Of a stretch of DNA of 23,934 nucleotides, positions 12,001-16,726 are shown piece by piece. Source of the DNA: a virus. Position 1 is the stretch's first letter; the number at the start of each line of letters is the position of its first letter. Position numbers and translations under genes: made by a program. The stretch spans positions 1 to 23,934 of the IMG/VR virus record IMGVR_UViG_3300021142_000180. One strand, written 5' to 3'. The notes beneath the pieces were generated by a model. It worked only from the letters and a program-made list of their open reading frames with translations, did no database searches and had not been told where the DNA came from.

Positions 12001-12507
12001 ATATCAAGTGGCGGAACATCAGTTAATCTTGGATTCATTCCAGAAAATGCTAATAGTATAGAAGTATTTGTTGGTGGATATAATGATGCAGCTGAATGGA
12101 TGTCAGGTACTGAATACAGTGCAGGTACTGTTGTTCGTGTTGGACCTTATACATATCGCTGTATTTCTGATAACACAAGTTCAACATCGTTTGCCGCCGA
12201 TAGTAGCCATTGGACATTCTTTGTTGGTAACATACGTTTGAAAAAAGAACCATACAGTGTGTTTAACATAAACAAAGCACCATATAGCCCAGCTGGTGAT
12301 GTGAGTTTCCCTGCAGATTTTATTGTCGACGGAACAACTCCTACTATAACATTAACCAATCCGTTAAGTTTTGGAACACAAGTTACTGTAGTTAAACAAA
12401 CTGGTACAGTATGGGATAGTACTACTAATATACTAAACGATAATACAGTAATCGGTAATTTTATCAAAGCAGAACCTAGTATATGGTATACTGAGTATAA
12501 GAATTAA
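1..12507 (+). CDS. Giant modular virion structural protein (5' end outside window)
   Basis: This is the 3' part of a gene for a very large phage surface protein; 4168 codons are visible. The frame is open from base 1. The first ATG (109) has no Shine-Dalgarno sequence and reads in frame with the codons before it, so the true start lies upstream. Modules in order: conserved N-part with YGDYRD, DTDRPH and CPWEMLGF (to about 960); three CBM5/12-like modules (1765-2829); FYQGMIREKGT segment (about 3000); split propeller (3892-6354) with a fourth CBM-like module and nested insertions; helical FFSSVRYAHREQPFIDW segment (8206-8260); GSGY repeats; SQLMTGIDYGG (about 9220); beta repeats with an acidic DGDG loop (10315); GERIEYF and QLRRGTLGT (11830-11905); fifth CBM-like module (12097). 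I recall similar segments in giant structural proteins of marine T4-like phages. A role in the virion surface or host attachment is inferred. It could instead be a baseplate-attached fibre. Confidence 0.85.
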   Translation, partial: VASSLGIDADPITLVDLTLQKINANRPNTAPYYFSDMVPYGAAVTTDLTVVDHRIKIYPLSSVFSLDSLSNKAVLVYQKSNGVKKQLIYGRDYTFSDQATIVIDPSVALLTGDTITTVEYDSTDGCFVPETPTKLGIWPAYVPQIYLDSTLLYSPQYMIQGHDGSVILTYGDYRDAMLLELETRIYNNIKVKYDPSIFDIFSVIPGYNRKTDYSLEEFNQVLAPTFYKWTGLVGVDFTQPLTYDASNTFTYNYSLDVMPNGNPAPGYWRGIYRYMLDTDRPHLCPWEMLGFTVEPSWWTSVYGPTPYTSDNLVMWEDLSTGTIRKPGVPPEVVLQYARPFLINHIPVDEAGNLISPLESGLAAGTFSPNADNNFVFGDISPVESAWRRSSYYPFSVLIASMLLTPAKTFGVLLDRSRIVRNVAGQLVYKDTGLRIRPADVVVPSIYSSTTRIQTAGIVNYVVDLILNVIFSNNLESYNNYNTDLKSLTPQLSYRVGAFTNQPQFNLLLESKTPLATGSVFIPTESYNIFLNTSSPVKKLTYSGVIITKSASGFEVKGYSKSQPYFNYYSYLESGISINVGGISEEFVVWTPGQQYIIGQVIQYGNAYYRSTANTTAGSSFDTTSFVTLNQLPIVGGVTAQFRKSWDRNTVNSAPYGTTFTTVQEVVDFMLGYEQWLIDQGFVFNNFNNNLAAVTNWSTSAKEFMFWTTQNWSSGQDKWSEWLPNQEYSYGTIVKFNGSYYSAIYNIPSSDVFEITQWELLSGLSNIGSSVISLSPAAGGVTFTNNLTVVDSIGNSFNDYEIFKVDGTPIPLNQLSSYRNGNTVTYTSENSEGLYCASFYLIQNEHVALIDNIDIFNDVIYNPPTGYRRDRIKLSGYVTTGWYGGLDIPGFIFDSATVEAWQPWQDYNMADIVLYQGYYYSAKAFTAGTSTFIASDWIQLSSKPTAQILPNWTNSATQFTDFYSLEVDSFNTDQQTMAHHLIGYQKRQYLDNIIQDSVSEFKFYQGMIREKGTQNVLNQLFGVLSSDAAESLTFYEEWALRVGQYGAANAFEDIEIVLDASVVKNNPQGYLLSPRIDSSVSPFIIQQTPNDIYVKSLGYNSNPFPALVNSTPLLRSAGYVDPADVVFSLGYISDITKQDITKLSNGQYVWCAFDGPSWNIYRFTDLLIRATNVTYDGTTLTITTQNIVPIVAGSYVGLAQSGSFDGFYQVATVTLNSFTITASNLTVAQPFTSYNELIIYSLITQRTASLDILDTLKLTHLTPGSLIWVDDNGSGQWANYKYSPVYKQKSLSNPTPSAGFTFGSTIAVNSQNSVMTVGNSQGSLYVYDKVGKSVAWERRGAIPIPFLSTNYFLTSQPNLYATVVAISADGTWLVSGSPLAGYIKTNYQGIWSTGVDYVLNNVVLYNNVYYQALQASYNQTPTTVSLYWKIIPYIAVDKISGDESNAHVGQGVISIYKKDINNDYSLVDSIVSPVPTANENFGSQMVFGNNVLYVSALGYSNNKGKVYKLSYKTTIEQTTTYNPVGSSAGTLVVTSTSGIRAGMIVQGAGFTSGQIVEGVLTKITFASSANIGRVASGMTVSGTNILPGTLVVSKGSDNLGNNYIIVRSSQDMNTNISSVEFNGNPLLTFIATNVASMNTLLLSGSPDSTPAGALTFVSNSWTYDFSETYVGAATGSNFGSSLVLSQDGNTFAIASSSNTLPGVVNIYKNSGAGLTAYQTLTGTTTGFGRSISISKYSDFLAISDDHTSVGTINQQGSVVVYSNSSTGYTVSQSLVNHYPESSGLFGNKIAFMNNDNTIAVYSKYGDVSISTSFDSYTELLYYSNNAPQTLVNELIIGTEYKITSLGNLSQDQWNIIATSTPITAASIGTSYKILSLGNTDWNSVGATYCTFTATSILWSPTDTVSNLINVNSLISGQLIVGQVISGIGIPLGTTIINVNNSNIYLSSSISAIPTNSPITITASLLYAVGSEIRVSTFGTGTGVVVAPNYTYAVGSYFVAKTTGTGTGTAELANYVFQNNLNSTVISPTTFDKSSTNFITLESDNGKVDIYDRYNSKWVFSESLTSTNQQGDAYGTGFAVADNQIFVSAINALDQNLKSGQVYSYEKLSGTYSWESSRTEVLAADVSKVKKTFLYNRALGKLVTYLDVIDPLQGKIAGPAQEEIQYQTFYDPASYSYSDGTVSATVNTKSFWTTQTVGQLWWNLTTTKFVENHFDDPSYRNNTWNTLAPGASVDIYEWVSYNQLPAVWDSKADTPAGIAAGISGTSLYGNSAYCLTQTYDNISKTFSNTYYFWVKNKKIIPANVTGRNMSANDVASLIASPRGQGYTCLALTSTNSFSLINAAQYLKDTDVVLAIEYWLTDNTDQNIHSQWKLISNDSIVNLPASIEQKWFDSLCGIDQGGRQVPDMTLPIKLRYGIENRPRQSMFVNRIEALKEFIESVNLTLISYQITESRNISALESYDPVPTTISGLYDKTIDTDAELVYVNAVPFSPPTLTPIIVDGKITGINIVNPGNGYVIAPYITIAGTGEGAVVKSTINALGKISGATIINGGEGYDSNTKCSVRSYSVLVLSDSTSQNSWSIYSYDLTTKLWSKTLTQSYDVRNYWKYVDWFATGYNQFSSADYAVSTFVDLNSISPAIGEMVKVLNVNAGGWLLLEKYANSTSVDWTQSYKVVGIQNGTIQFNTSLYEFTGTNVGYDASIFDGVDFDIQATRELRIILNTIKNNILIDDLKTNYLNLFFSSVRYAHREQPFIDWIFKTSFVRATHNVGALSQPVNYPSDNLNNFQDYVAEVKPYRTKLREYISDYTGLDIGQAAVTDFDLQSNYENRSITAIGAQFKNNAIQSFDQALNSYPWKFWSDNLGFVVTEIIITNGGSGYANIPQVVISQPTGPNPKIAVANAYIANGKVNRVLIISSGSGYLSAPTVTFNGGLSVGGVAAKAVAIIGDSVVRSNLTALKFDRVDQTYYILNLEQTDTFTGSGSRLQFPLTWAPDVKVGSAVVTVNGEIILRELYKLAVVSSTSAGYTQYSGTIIFNSAPANNSTIVVKYKKDISILNATDRIQHYYNPTTGQLGKDLSQLMTGIDYGGTVVSGLGFNVSGGWGVTPYYSESWDNRDPSFNDYIVQVTANTHSFTLPYIPTTGTEINIYHTKTNTVSYISDGSTLGYAFDINLISPTVNITSTSTAVDVSSTYNSVGSVGYILKVASTAGIVPGMVITGTGFNSRQKVVRVVDSTTLNISPVPDSTPSGTLTFSNTAGGFILTVASVTGLKIGDIVTSTGSAFSYNTTITAIDSTNNCVTLNQIILNHIDNGTTITFARQLVQPTDVIIYANGTILLTASAPIGALINITGSYRPVRLDDPHYGTVNQINASAIVTTPIADGVSSTFTIPGSYTVNDGDEFILRQSTSEGSITPSSIDYDTAIDGGNLAYSTASGLAADDIVLDGDGLITPSSSPAPEEVIPGQIVDTLAIKVYDQAQSGSADIKVDNHVTDGLTSAFAIGQLPNSSRAVIVKLGTSIKTYTTDYTIDYANKLVVFNNIPSAGQTVSIFSIGFNGNNILDIDYFVGDGETTEFVTKATWVSSLTSLVYVNGVVASPTLFKTDNSYTFANAVGLKFSTAPAAGALINFIIVSGSQQTFAITKTETVPTNGSTTYTLQYPIGKTLPNESNMIVRVDQSILQAPTNSYFTIGKNRLTYTVDSTKAVPYSAPTNNILVYAGGNLLTLGVDYTVDPSAISVKINKIVYSTYSGKQLIVSIISNDGYSYNATTGQITFAQAYDNAHTVEVISSYLQDILDIQRTNIEYVSSFTLTPGTTEFYTYNAVGGGIIQLDRPVIDNNYVWVVQGTTLLTPSIDYKLNDDLQSIVLANPPHSGDVISVITFGSNILPNAGISYMQFKDMLNRVSYKRLNANKRTTLVNDLKWNDTTIVVADASTLDVPNPSSNRPGIIEIRGERIEYFTLNGNVLGQLRRGTLGTGVYNLNRAGTYVQGIGASETIPYTDTTTTETIISSGGTSVNLGFIPENANSIEVFVGGYNDAAEWMSGTEYSAGTVVRVGPYTYRCISDNTSSTSFAADSSHWTFFVGNIRLKKEPYSVFNINKAPYSPAGDVSFPADFIVDGTTPTITLTNPLSFGTQVTVVKQTGTVWDSTTNILNDNTVIGNFIKAEPSIWYTEYKN
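1765..2829 (+). repeat. Three CBM5/12-like modules in the giant protein
   Basis: Three segments of about 40 residues begin with Trp codons at 1765, 2161 and 2698. Each follows the pattern W..(G/N/W)..Y..G/A..V.Y/F.G.YY.......(S/T)F....W/F: WTPGQQY, WLPNQEY and WQPWQDY, each followed by a YGNAYY, FNGSYY or YQGYYY strand. This is the pattern of the small chitin-binding (CBM5/12, ChiC/ChiA1-type) fold, whose exposed aromatic residues bind polysaccharide. Binding to a host or matrix glycan is inferred. The spacing, about 396 then 537 bases, shows they are separate insertions and not one tandem array. Confidence 0.65.
4168..4293 (+). repeat. Fourth CBM5/12-like module, inside the propeller region
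   Basis: The segment starts WSTGVDY and continues with NNVVLYNNVYYQAL and a closing YWKIIP, the same pattern as the three upstream modules. It sits between the second and third recognisable propeller-like strand sets of the giant protein, so it looks inserted into a blade or inter-blade loop. Confidence 0.6.
5497..6042 (+). repeat. Nested module cassette (module inside module inside module)
   Basis: Two front halves of one module type occur in series (IGTEYKITSLGN at about 5500 and IGTSYKILSLGNTDWNSVGA at about 5599). A different module follows (VGQVISGIGIPLGTTI at about 5755). Then come two matching back halves in series (YAVGSEIRVSTFGTGTG at about 5893 and YAVGSYFVAKTTGTGTG at about 5971). 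The order front A, front B, C, back B, back A is what two successive insertions would leave. The reading frame is kept throughout. Confidence 0.6.
7468..7690 (+). repeat. GSGY-type repeat pair, first copy
   Basis: The segment carries G.I.GI.I.NPGNGY..AP.I.I.G.GEGA followed by GKISGATIINGGEGY. These are two units of a repeat in which a Gly-rich G(S/N/E)GY turn precedes 'P.V.I' and an alanine-rich strand. The same type recurs at 8595-8826. A beta-solenoid or beta-sandwich structure is likely; the function is unknown. Confidence 0.55.
8595..8826 (+). repeat. GSGY-type repeat pair, second copy
   Basis: The units read ITNGGSGYANIPQVVIS and ISSGSGYLSAPTVTFNGG, joined by an A-A-G-K-V linker strand and closed by GGVAAKAVAI. 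They are better preserved than the copy at 7468. Units of this type recur in phage fibre proteins that I recall, usually next to beta repeats, as here. Confidence 0.55.
12097..12231 (+). repeat. Fifth CBM5/12-like module near the C-terminus
   Basis: The segment begins WMSGTEYSAGTVVRVG, continues TYRCISDN and ends with HWTFFVGN. It follows the conserved GERIEYF/QLRRGTLGT segment and is separated by about 7.8 kb from the other copies. It is the copy closest to the usual CBM5/12 pattern, with SAGTVV where the family normally has a small-residue turn. Confidence 0.65.
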
Positions 12508-12571
12508 ACTGTAATATGACAAACTTACCCAAGAAATACAATAGATATTAAACTAGCACATTATAAACATT

Positions 12572-12579
12572 GATAAATA
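12572..12579 (+). promoter_or_regulatory. T4-type late promoter box GATAAATA
   Basis: GATAAATA lies in the 92-base gap after the giant gene, 20 bases before the next start codon. T4-type late promoters have a TATAAATA -10 box and no -35 box; marine T4-like phages allow another first base. It would drive the 12600-16678 group. Two more such boxes at gene gaps (16693, 18201) support the call. Confidence 0.6.
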
Positions 12580-12599
12580 TAAGATAAAGAGAGATTAGT

Positions 12600-13208
12600 A
12601 TGCAGACTAAAGACGCAACCGGAATCCATATAGAAGGTCATATTAAAATTTATGATCCTGTTTCTAAGGAAGTTTACATTAACAAACGTAATGCAATTCA
12701 TTACGAAAATATCAGTGTAGCTCTAGCTAATAGTATGATTAATAATGGCCAGGGATTTGTTTACCAAATGGCATTTGGTAATGGTGGAACAGCTATTGAT
12801 CTAACCGGTATTATTACATATCTTACTCCTAATACTAGCGGAACAAATGCTAGTCTTTATAATCAAACATATAGCAAAGTAGTTGACGGAAATTCGAGTA
12901 CTAATGTTGACCCAACCCGCAACTTTACAGAAGTTCGACACGTAACTGGTACTAATTATAGTGATATTTTTGTTACTTGCTTATTAGATTACGGTGAGCC
13001 TAGTGGACAAACCGCCTACGATACAACAATCAACGGTGAATCAACTTATGTCTTTGATGAACTAGGTTTACAAAGTTATAGTTCAACAGGCGAAAGTTTG
13101 TTACTAACGCATGTTATTTTTCATCCAGTATTAAAAAGTTTAAACAGATTAATTCAAGTTGATTATACAGTGCGTATTCAGAGTTTAACTGGTCTAGTGG
13201 GAGTTTAA
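12600..13208 (+). CDS. Conserved phage structural protein, 202 aa, function unknown
   Basis: The protein is 202 aa with no signal peptide or membrane segment. It starts IHIEGHIKIYDP and has the notable motifs NKRNAIHYEN, YQMAFGNGGT and YLTPNTSG, then a beta-rich C-half ending in VDYTVRIQSLTG. I recall close relatives as unnamed structural proteins beside fibre genes in marine T4-like phages; this is memory, not a search. The ATG is preceded by AGAGAGA, a modest ribosome-binding site, and by a late-promoter box. The gene ends 3 bases before the first fibre gene, so they are likely co-transcribed. A connector or fibre-base role is a guess from position only. Confidence 0.8.
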   Translation: MQTKDATGIHIEGHIKIYDPVSKEVYINKRNAIHYENISVALANSMINNGQGFVYQMAFGNGGTAIDLTGIITYLTPNTSGTNASLYNQTYSKVVDGNSSTNVDPTRNFTEVRHVTGTNYSDIFVTCLLDYGEPSGQTAYDTTINGESTYVFDELGLQSYSSTGESLLLTHVIFHPVLKSLNRLIQVDYTVRIQSLTGLVGV

Positions 13209-13211
13209 TAA

Positions 13212-15392
13212 ATGACTTATACAGTTTCGTTTACAGATTCTACTAATCCTGCTAAACCACCGATTGTTATTGCCGACGGTGCCCTTAATAATCAAACAAG
13301 TTTAACCTTTGTTGGAAAAAATTATTCAGGTTATGCGCCAATTTGGGCTGGAGATTTTTTACATCTATTAGAAAATTTTGCCAACTCATCAGCACCATCT
13401 AATCCAGTCCAGGGGCAGTTGTGGTATGACACCTCTAGTGGTAATAATATTCTTAGAGTATATGACGGCACTACTTGGGTAGAAGCTGGAAACTTAAAGA
13501 AAGCTCCGTTTGTTGATGCGCCGAGCCCGTCATCGAGTGTAGCTGGTGACTTGTGGGTTGATACTACTAATAGTCAATTATATCTATTTACTGGTTCAAA
13601 CTGGACACTAGTTGGGCCTACTTATAGTGCCGGATTACAAACAGGACCAGTAGTTGAATCAATTGTCGATACAAACAACGTTACTCGAGCAGTAATTTCA
13701 ATGTATGTATCTAGCGCAACTAATAATTCCTCTTATCGTGTTGCAATTATTAGCAAAGATTCATTTACACCAAAATCAAGTCTTGACGGTTTTGCATCAA
13801 TCAACGAAGGTATTAATTTATATTCAAATACAATAACCCAAGATACTGCAACTGTTTGGGGGACTGTTCAAGCAGCAAATTCATTAAATGTTAATAGTGT
13901 AGCGGTATCTGCTGCAAACTTTTTAAGATCAGATGTAACCAGTACAACAAACAATCCTCTCAATATTAGAAATGCAGGCGGTATAAGTCTAGGAACTGAT
14001 TTAAGTTTTAATATTGCACAAGGACTCAACACATTTACTTTTTATTCTAAAAATAGCGGAAATAGTGTTGAGTTTAATGTAAATGGCAGTACATTAGTAC
14101 ATCTTGACTCTAATGGAAATGTTGGTATAGGTGCTGGAAATATTAGTCCATCAACACCGTTAAGCGTTGCTGGTGTTATTTCATCAGGTGTTGCCGGCAC
14201 TCCAGGCGGCATTATAGTAAACAACGGAGCAAGTCCAACTCCGAGTAATATTCTTTCTGTATCAACTAGTGGAATTTCAACAACTTTAAATTCTACATTT
14301 ACTAGTAATGTAACAGTAAATGGTTTAATAACAACAGGTCTAACAGGAACAAATCCAAGTGGTCCAGTAATATTGCCAGCATCGTCAGGCATTTATGATA
14401 TTGGTTCACAGTCACTAACATTTAGAAATGTCTATGCTAATTCTTTCGTTGGTAATTTCAGCGGAAGTTTTATCGGAACAGTTATCGGTAATGTAACAGG
14501 AACAGCAGACAGTCTTAAAACGCCGACAGTGTTCACAGTTGCAGGTGATATGATTAGTTCAGATACAGGTGTAAGTTTCACCGGCCAAAGTATAACCGGC
14601 ACTGCTATTCTTAATACACAAGTTAGTAGTACAATGATCACCGGCAAACCAGCAGCAACTGCCGCACAGTCTACCGATCAAATACTTGTATTTCAAACAA
14701 ATACTTCTGGCTCTGCACTAAAGAGCATGACCAGAGAAGTATTCCTTAACGGAGTCGGAGCATATGCAATCCCAATTGGCTCAATTATGCCATTTGCTGG
14801 TCAAGCAACTGCTATACCGACTGGGTGGTTAATGTGTGATGGTAGTGAATTAAGTACAACAACATATAATCAATTATTCCTAGTGATTGGATACATCTAT
14901 GGTGCCCAGAACACTCTATTAGGAGCAAACACATTTAAACTACCTGACTTAAGAGGAAGATTTGCCCTTGGCTTGGACAATATGAACAACTATGGAAATG
15001 TTCAAGGATTTGTTCAGGCACAAACTGGTGGAACTCCACCAGTTAACGTTAACACCGGTGGACAGATCGGACCGGCAGGACGTGTTAGCAATATTGCTGC
15101 CGATACACTTGGCGGATATGCAGGAAGTCAAAATGTCGTATTGGATGCAACACAGCTTCCGCAACATACACATAGTCTTAATGATGGAACTGCTCAATAT
15201 TATGCTCCGGGTGTTAACGGTGGTATAACAGATAATGCTGCAAGTTACGGCCACGGATTGCCTGCTACTACTAGTACAGGTTATGGTTTAGAAAATACTG
15301 CCGGTGTTAATTCTGCAAGTATTGGTCAAGCAATAACTGTGATGAACCCATATTTAAGTATTAACTACATCATCTTTACTGGTAACGTATAA
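13212..15392 (+). CDS. Tail fibre protein with tail-collar domain and HTH metal-site motif
   Basis: This 726-aa protein is probably a receptor-binding fibre. Residues 1-95 form the domain shared with the next two genes ([20 protein letters not shown], then GQLWYDT). A second '[17 protein letters not shown]' unit follows, then a long Ser/Thr/Asn/Gly-rich shaft (about 150-515). Residues about 520-590 are a phage tail collar domain ([27 protein letters not shown]). The tip contains LPQHTHS with His652 and His654. In collar fibres such as T4 gp12, an HxH motif binds a metal ion on the trimer axis. The end, [12 protein letters not shown], is typical of the family. The start has a good ribosome-binding site (GGGAG, 13199-13203). 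The stop overlaps the next ATG by one base (TAATG), which suggests translational coupling. Confidence 0.88.
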   Translation: MTYTVSFTDSTNPAKPPIVIADGALNNQTSLTFVGKNYSGYAPIWAGDFLHLLENFANSSAPSNPVQGQLWYDTSSGNNILRVYDGTTWVEAGNLKKAPFVDAPSPSSSVAGDLWVDTTNSQLYLFTGSNWTLVGPTYSAGLQTGPVVESIVDTNNVTRAVISMYVSSATNNSSYRVAIISKDSFTPKSSLDGFASINEGINLYSNTITQDTATVWGTVQAANSLNVNSVAVSAANFLRSDVTSTTNNPLNIRNAGGISLGTDLSFNIAQGLNTFTFYSKNSGNSVEFNVNGSTLVHLDSNGNVGIGAGNISPSTPLSVAGVISSGVAGTPGGIIVNNGASPTPSNILSVSTSGISTTLNSTFTSNVTVNGLITTGLTGTNPSGPVILPASSGIYDIGSQSLTFRNVYANSFVGNFSGSFIGTVIGNVTGTADSLKTPTVFTVAGDMISSDTGVSFTGQSITGTAILNTQVSSTMITGKPAATAAQSTDQILVFQTNTSGSALKSMTREVFLNGVGAYAIPIGSIMPFAGQATAIPTGWLMCDGSELSTTTYNQLFLVIGYIYGAQNTLLGANTFKLPDLRGRFALGLDNMNNYGNVQGFVQAQTGGTPPVNVNTGGQIGPAGRVSNIAADTLGGYAGSQNVVLDATQLPQHTHSLNDGTAQYYAPGVNGGITDNAASYGHGLPATTSTGYGLENTAGVNSASIGQAITVMNPYLSINYIIFTGNV

Positions 15393-16678
15393 TGACATAT
15401 TCGATTCTTTTAACTAATGGAACTACATTAACAAGTGTGGCAAACGGTACGGTTGATCAAACTGCTACTGATTTAACATTGATTGGACAAAATACTAGCG
15501 GGTATGGTTTGTTTATTAACGATAACTTTGTACACCTATTAGAAAATTTTGCAAATACTAGTCAGCCTAATCATCCTATTAAGGGACAGCTATGGTATGA
15601 TACTAGTCAAAATGTTTTACAAATTTATAACGGTACTAGTTTTACCCCTACTGGAAATACAATAGTTGCAAAATCAGCACCGAGTGGATTATCAGCAGGC
15701 GGCCTATGGATCAATAGTGCAACTAGTCAATTGTTTTTTAATGACGGTCTCGAAACTACGCTAGCTGGACCAATATATACAAAATCTCAAGGTCAATCGG
15801 GATTTGTTGTAAGTGATGTTATTGATACGATTGGTGTTAATCATACAATCGTATCTTTATATGTAGCTAATACCCTATTAGGAATATTTGCTAAAGAGGC
15901 ATTTACTCCGGCGTCAACAATTCCTGGATTTACATCGACAGCACAAGTTGTTGGAAGTCAATTGGGAACCACATTAACCGTCACAACAGTCATTTCTGGA
16001 ACACTAAGTGTAGGACAAACTATAGTTGGAACCGGAATTACACCAGGCACAACTATCACCGGACAATTGACAGGTGTACCATCAGGTTCGATCGGCGGCC
16101 CAGGAACCTATTCAGTAAGTACTAGTACCACAGTAGCATCTTCTAGCATAACTGCTATTTCAGGTTCAATTAGTATTGGATTTAATGTAAGTACATACAA
16201 TGGTGTACAATTTAATGTTCCTGTTAGCCAAGCTACAAATTTATTAGCTCCAGATGGCAGCCTCAAAACACCTGATAGTTTTGTATCTACAACTAGTGAT
16301 TCGTCAACAAGCGGAAGTATTTCAATACAAAATGCTACACCATTAGTATTAGGTACAGCTGGTTATTCACAGATTAATGTTTCTTATAGTCTATTCCAGT
16401 TACAGTCAAAACAAGCCAATCAAAATTTTGAAATTAGTGTATTAAGCGACACTAACTACCCAGCACTGCATGTAAATGCAACAACTAATACAGTTGGAAT
16501 ATTTACTGCTGCTCCTCAAGCTACATTAGATATAAATGGAACAGTTAGAGCAACACCATTTACCCCTGCAAGTTCATCAGCTACAGGTGTTGTTGGGCAA
16601 ATTGCATGGGATGCTAACTATGTTTATGTTTGTACTGCTACAAATACCTGGAAACGTGCCGGATTAAGCACATGGTAA
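15392..16678 (+). CDS. Tail fibre protein, short paralogue
   Basis: This 428-aa protein has the same N-terminal domain as its neighbours: [27 protein letters not shown], and a second [14 protein letters not shown] unit. After about residue 185 it carries a G.GI..GT module ([20 protein letters not shown], then [13 protein letters not shown]) of the kind also found in the giant protein. A short beta-rich tip follows, ending in [14 protein letters not shown] and a final small strand set with W..A/YVYVC. There is no collar domain. The start codon overlaps the previous stop by one base and has no strong ribosome-binding site of its own, so expression probably depends on the upstream gene. It is probably a fibre or fibre segment attached through the common N-domain. 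The tip resembles the end strands before a chaperone domain, but none is present. Confidence 0.8.
   Translation: MTYSILLTNGTTLTSVANGTVDQTATDLTLIGQNTSGYGLFINDNFVHLLENFANTSQPNHPIKGQLWYDTSQNVLQIYNGTSFTPTGNTIVAKSAPSGLSAGGLWINSATSQLFFNDGLETTLAGPIYTKSQGQSGFVVSDVIDTIGVNHTIVSLYVANTLLGIFAKEAFTPASTIPGFTSTAQVVGSQLGTTLTVTTVISGTLSVGQTIVGTGITPGTTITGQLTGVPSGSIGGPGTYSVSTSTTVASSSITAISGSISIGFNVSTYNGVQFNVPVSQATNLLAPDGSLKTPDSFVSTTSDSSTSGSISIQNATPLVLGTAGYSQINVSYSLFQLQSKQANQNFEISVLSDTNYPALHVNATTNTVGIFTAAPQATLDINGTVRATPFTPASSSATGVVGQIAWDANYVYVCTATNTWKRAGLSTW
15944..16166 (+). repeat. G.GI..GT module in the short fibre
   Basis: The segment reads [19 protein letters not shown] and then a Gly/Pro-rich turn and a Thr/Ser strand set. 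The same module, more diverged, occurs in the giant protein at about 4620, 4729, 5755 and 9625. It is the longest and least degraded copy here, which suggests a recent acquisition. Confidence 0.6.
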
Positions 16679-16692
16679 ACAGTCCAAACTAT

Positions 16693-16700
16693 GATAAATA
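16693..16700 (+). promoter_or_regulatory. T4-type late promoter box GATAAATA
   Basis: GATAAATA lies in the 48-base gap between two fibre genes, 26 bases before the ATG at 16727. It is identical to the box at 12572 and is followed by an AAGGAA ribosome-binding site at about 16710. It gives the third fibre its own late transcript. Confidence 0.6.
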
Positions 16701-16726
16701 CACTGAAATAAGGAACGAGCGAGACT

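Noticed and set aside
12147-12467. Minus-strand frame of 106 codons near the end of the giant gene
   Set aside because: It is the shadow of a well-supported gene, with no start signals and no domain.
12478-12492. Inverted repeat AGTATA...TATACT as a terminator of the giant gene
   Set aside because: It is only 6 A/T-rich pairs around a 3-base loop, lies inside codons, and has no T run after it.
1-12507. Giant gene as a bacterial secreted adhesin
   Set aside because: The neighbouring collar fibre, late-promoter boxes and phage-specific segments (GERIEYF, QLRRGTLGT) fit a phage. No secretion signal or autotransporter domain is seen in the visible part.
13206-13213. TAATAAAT before the first fibre gene as a late promoter
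   Set aside because: It does not match NATAAATA, overlaps the stop and start codons, and leaves no room for a leader.
14042-14392. Minus-strand frame of 116 codons
   Set aside because: It is antisense to the fibre shaft. Its Pro/Val/Leu-rich translation is the mirror of Gly/Asn/Thr codons, and no family is recognised.
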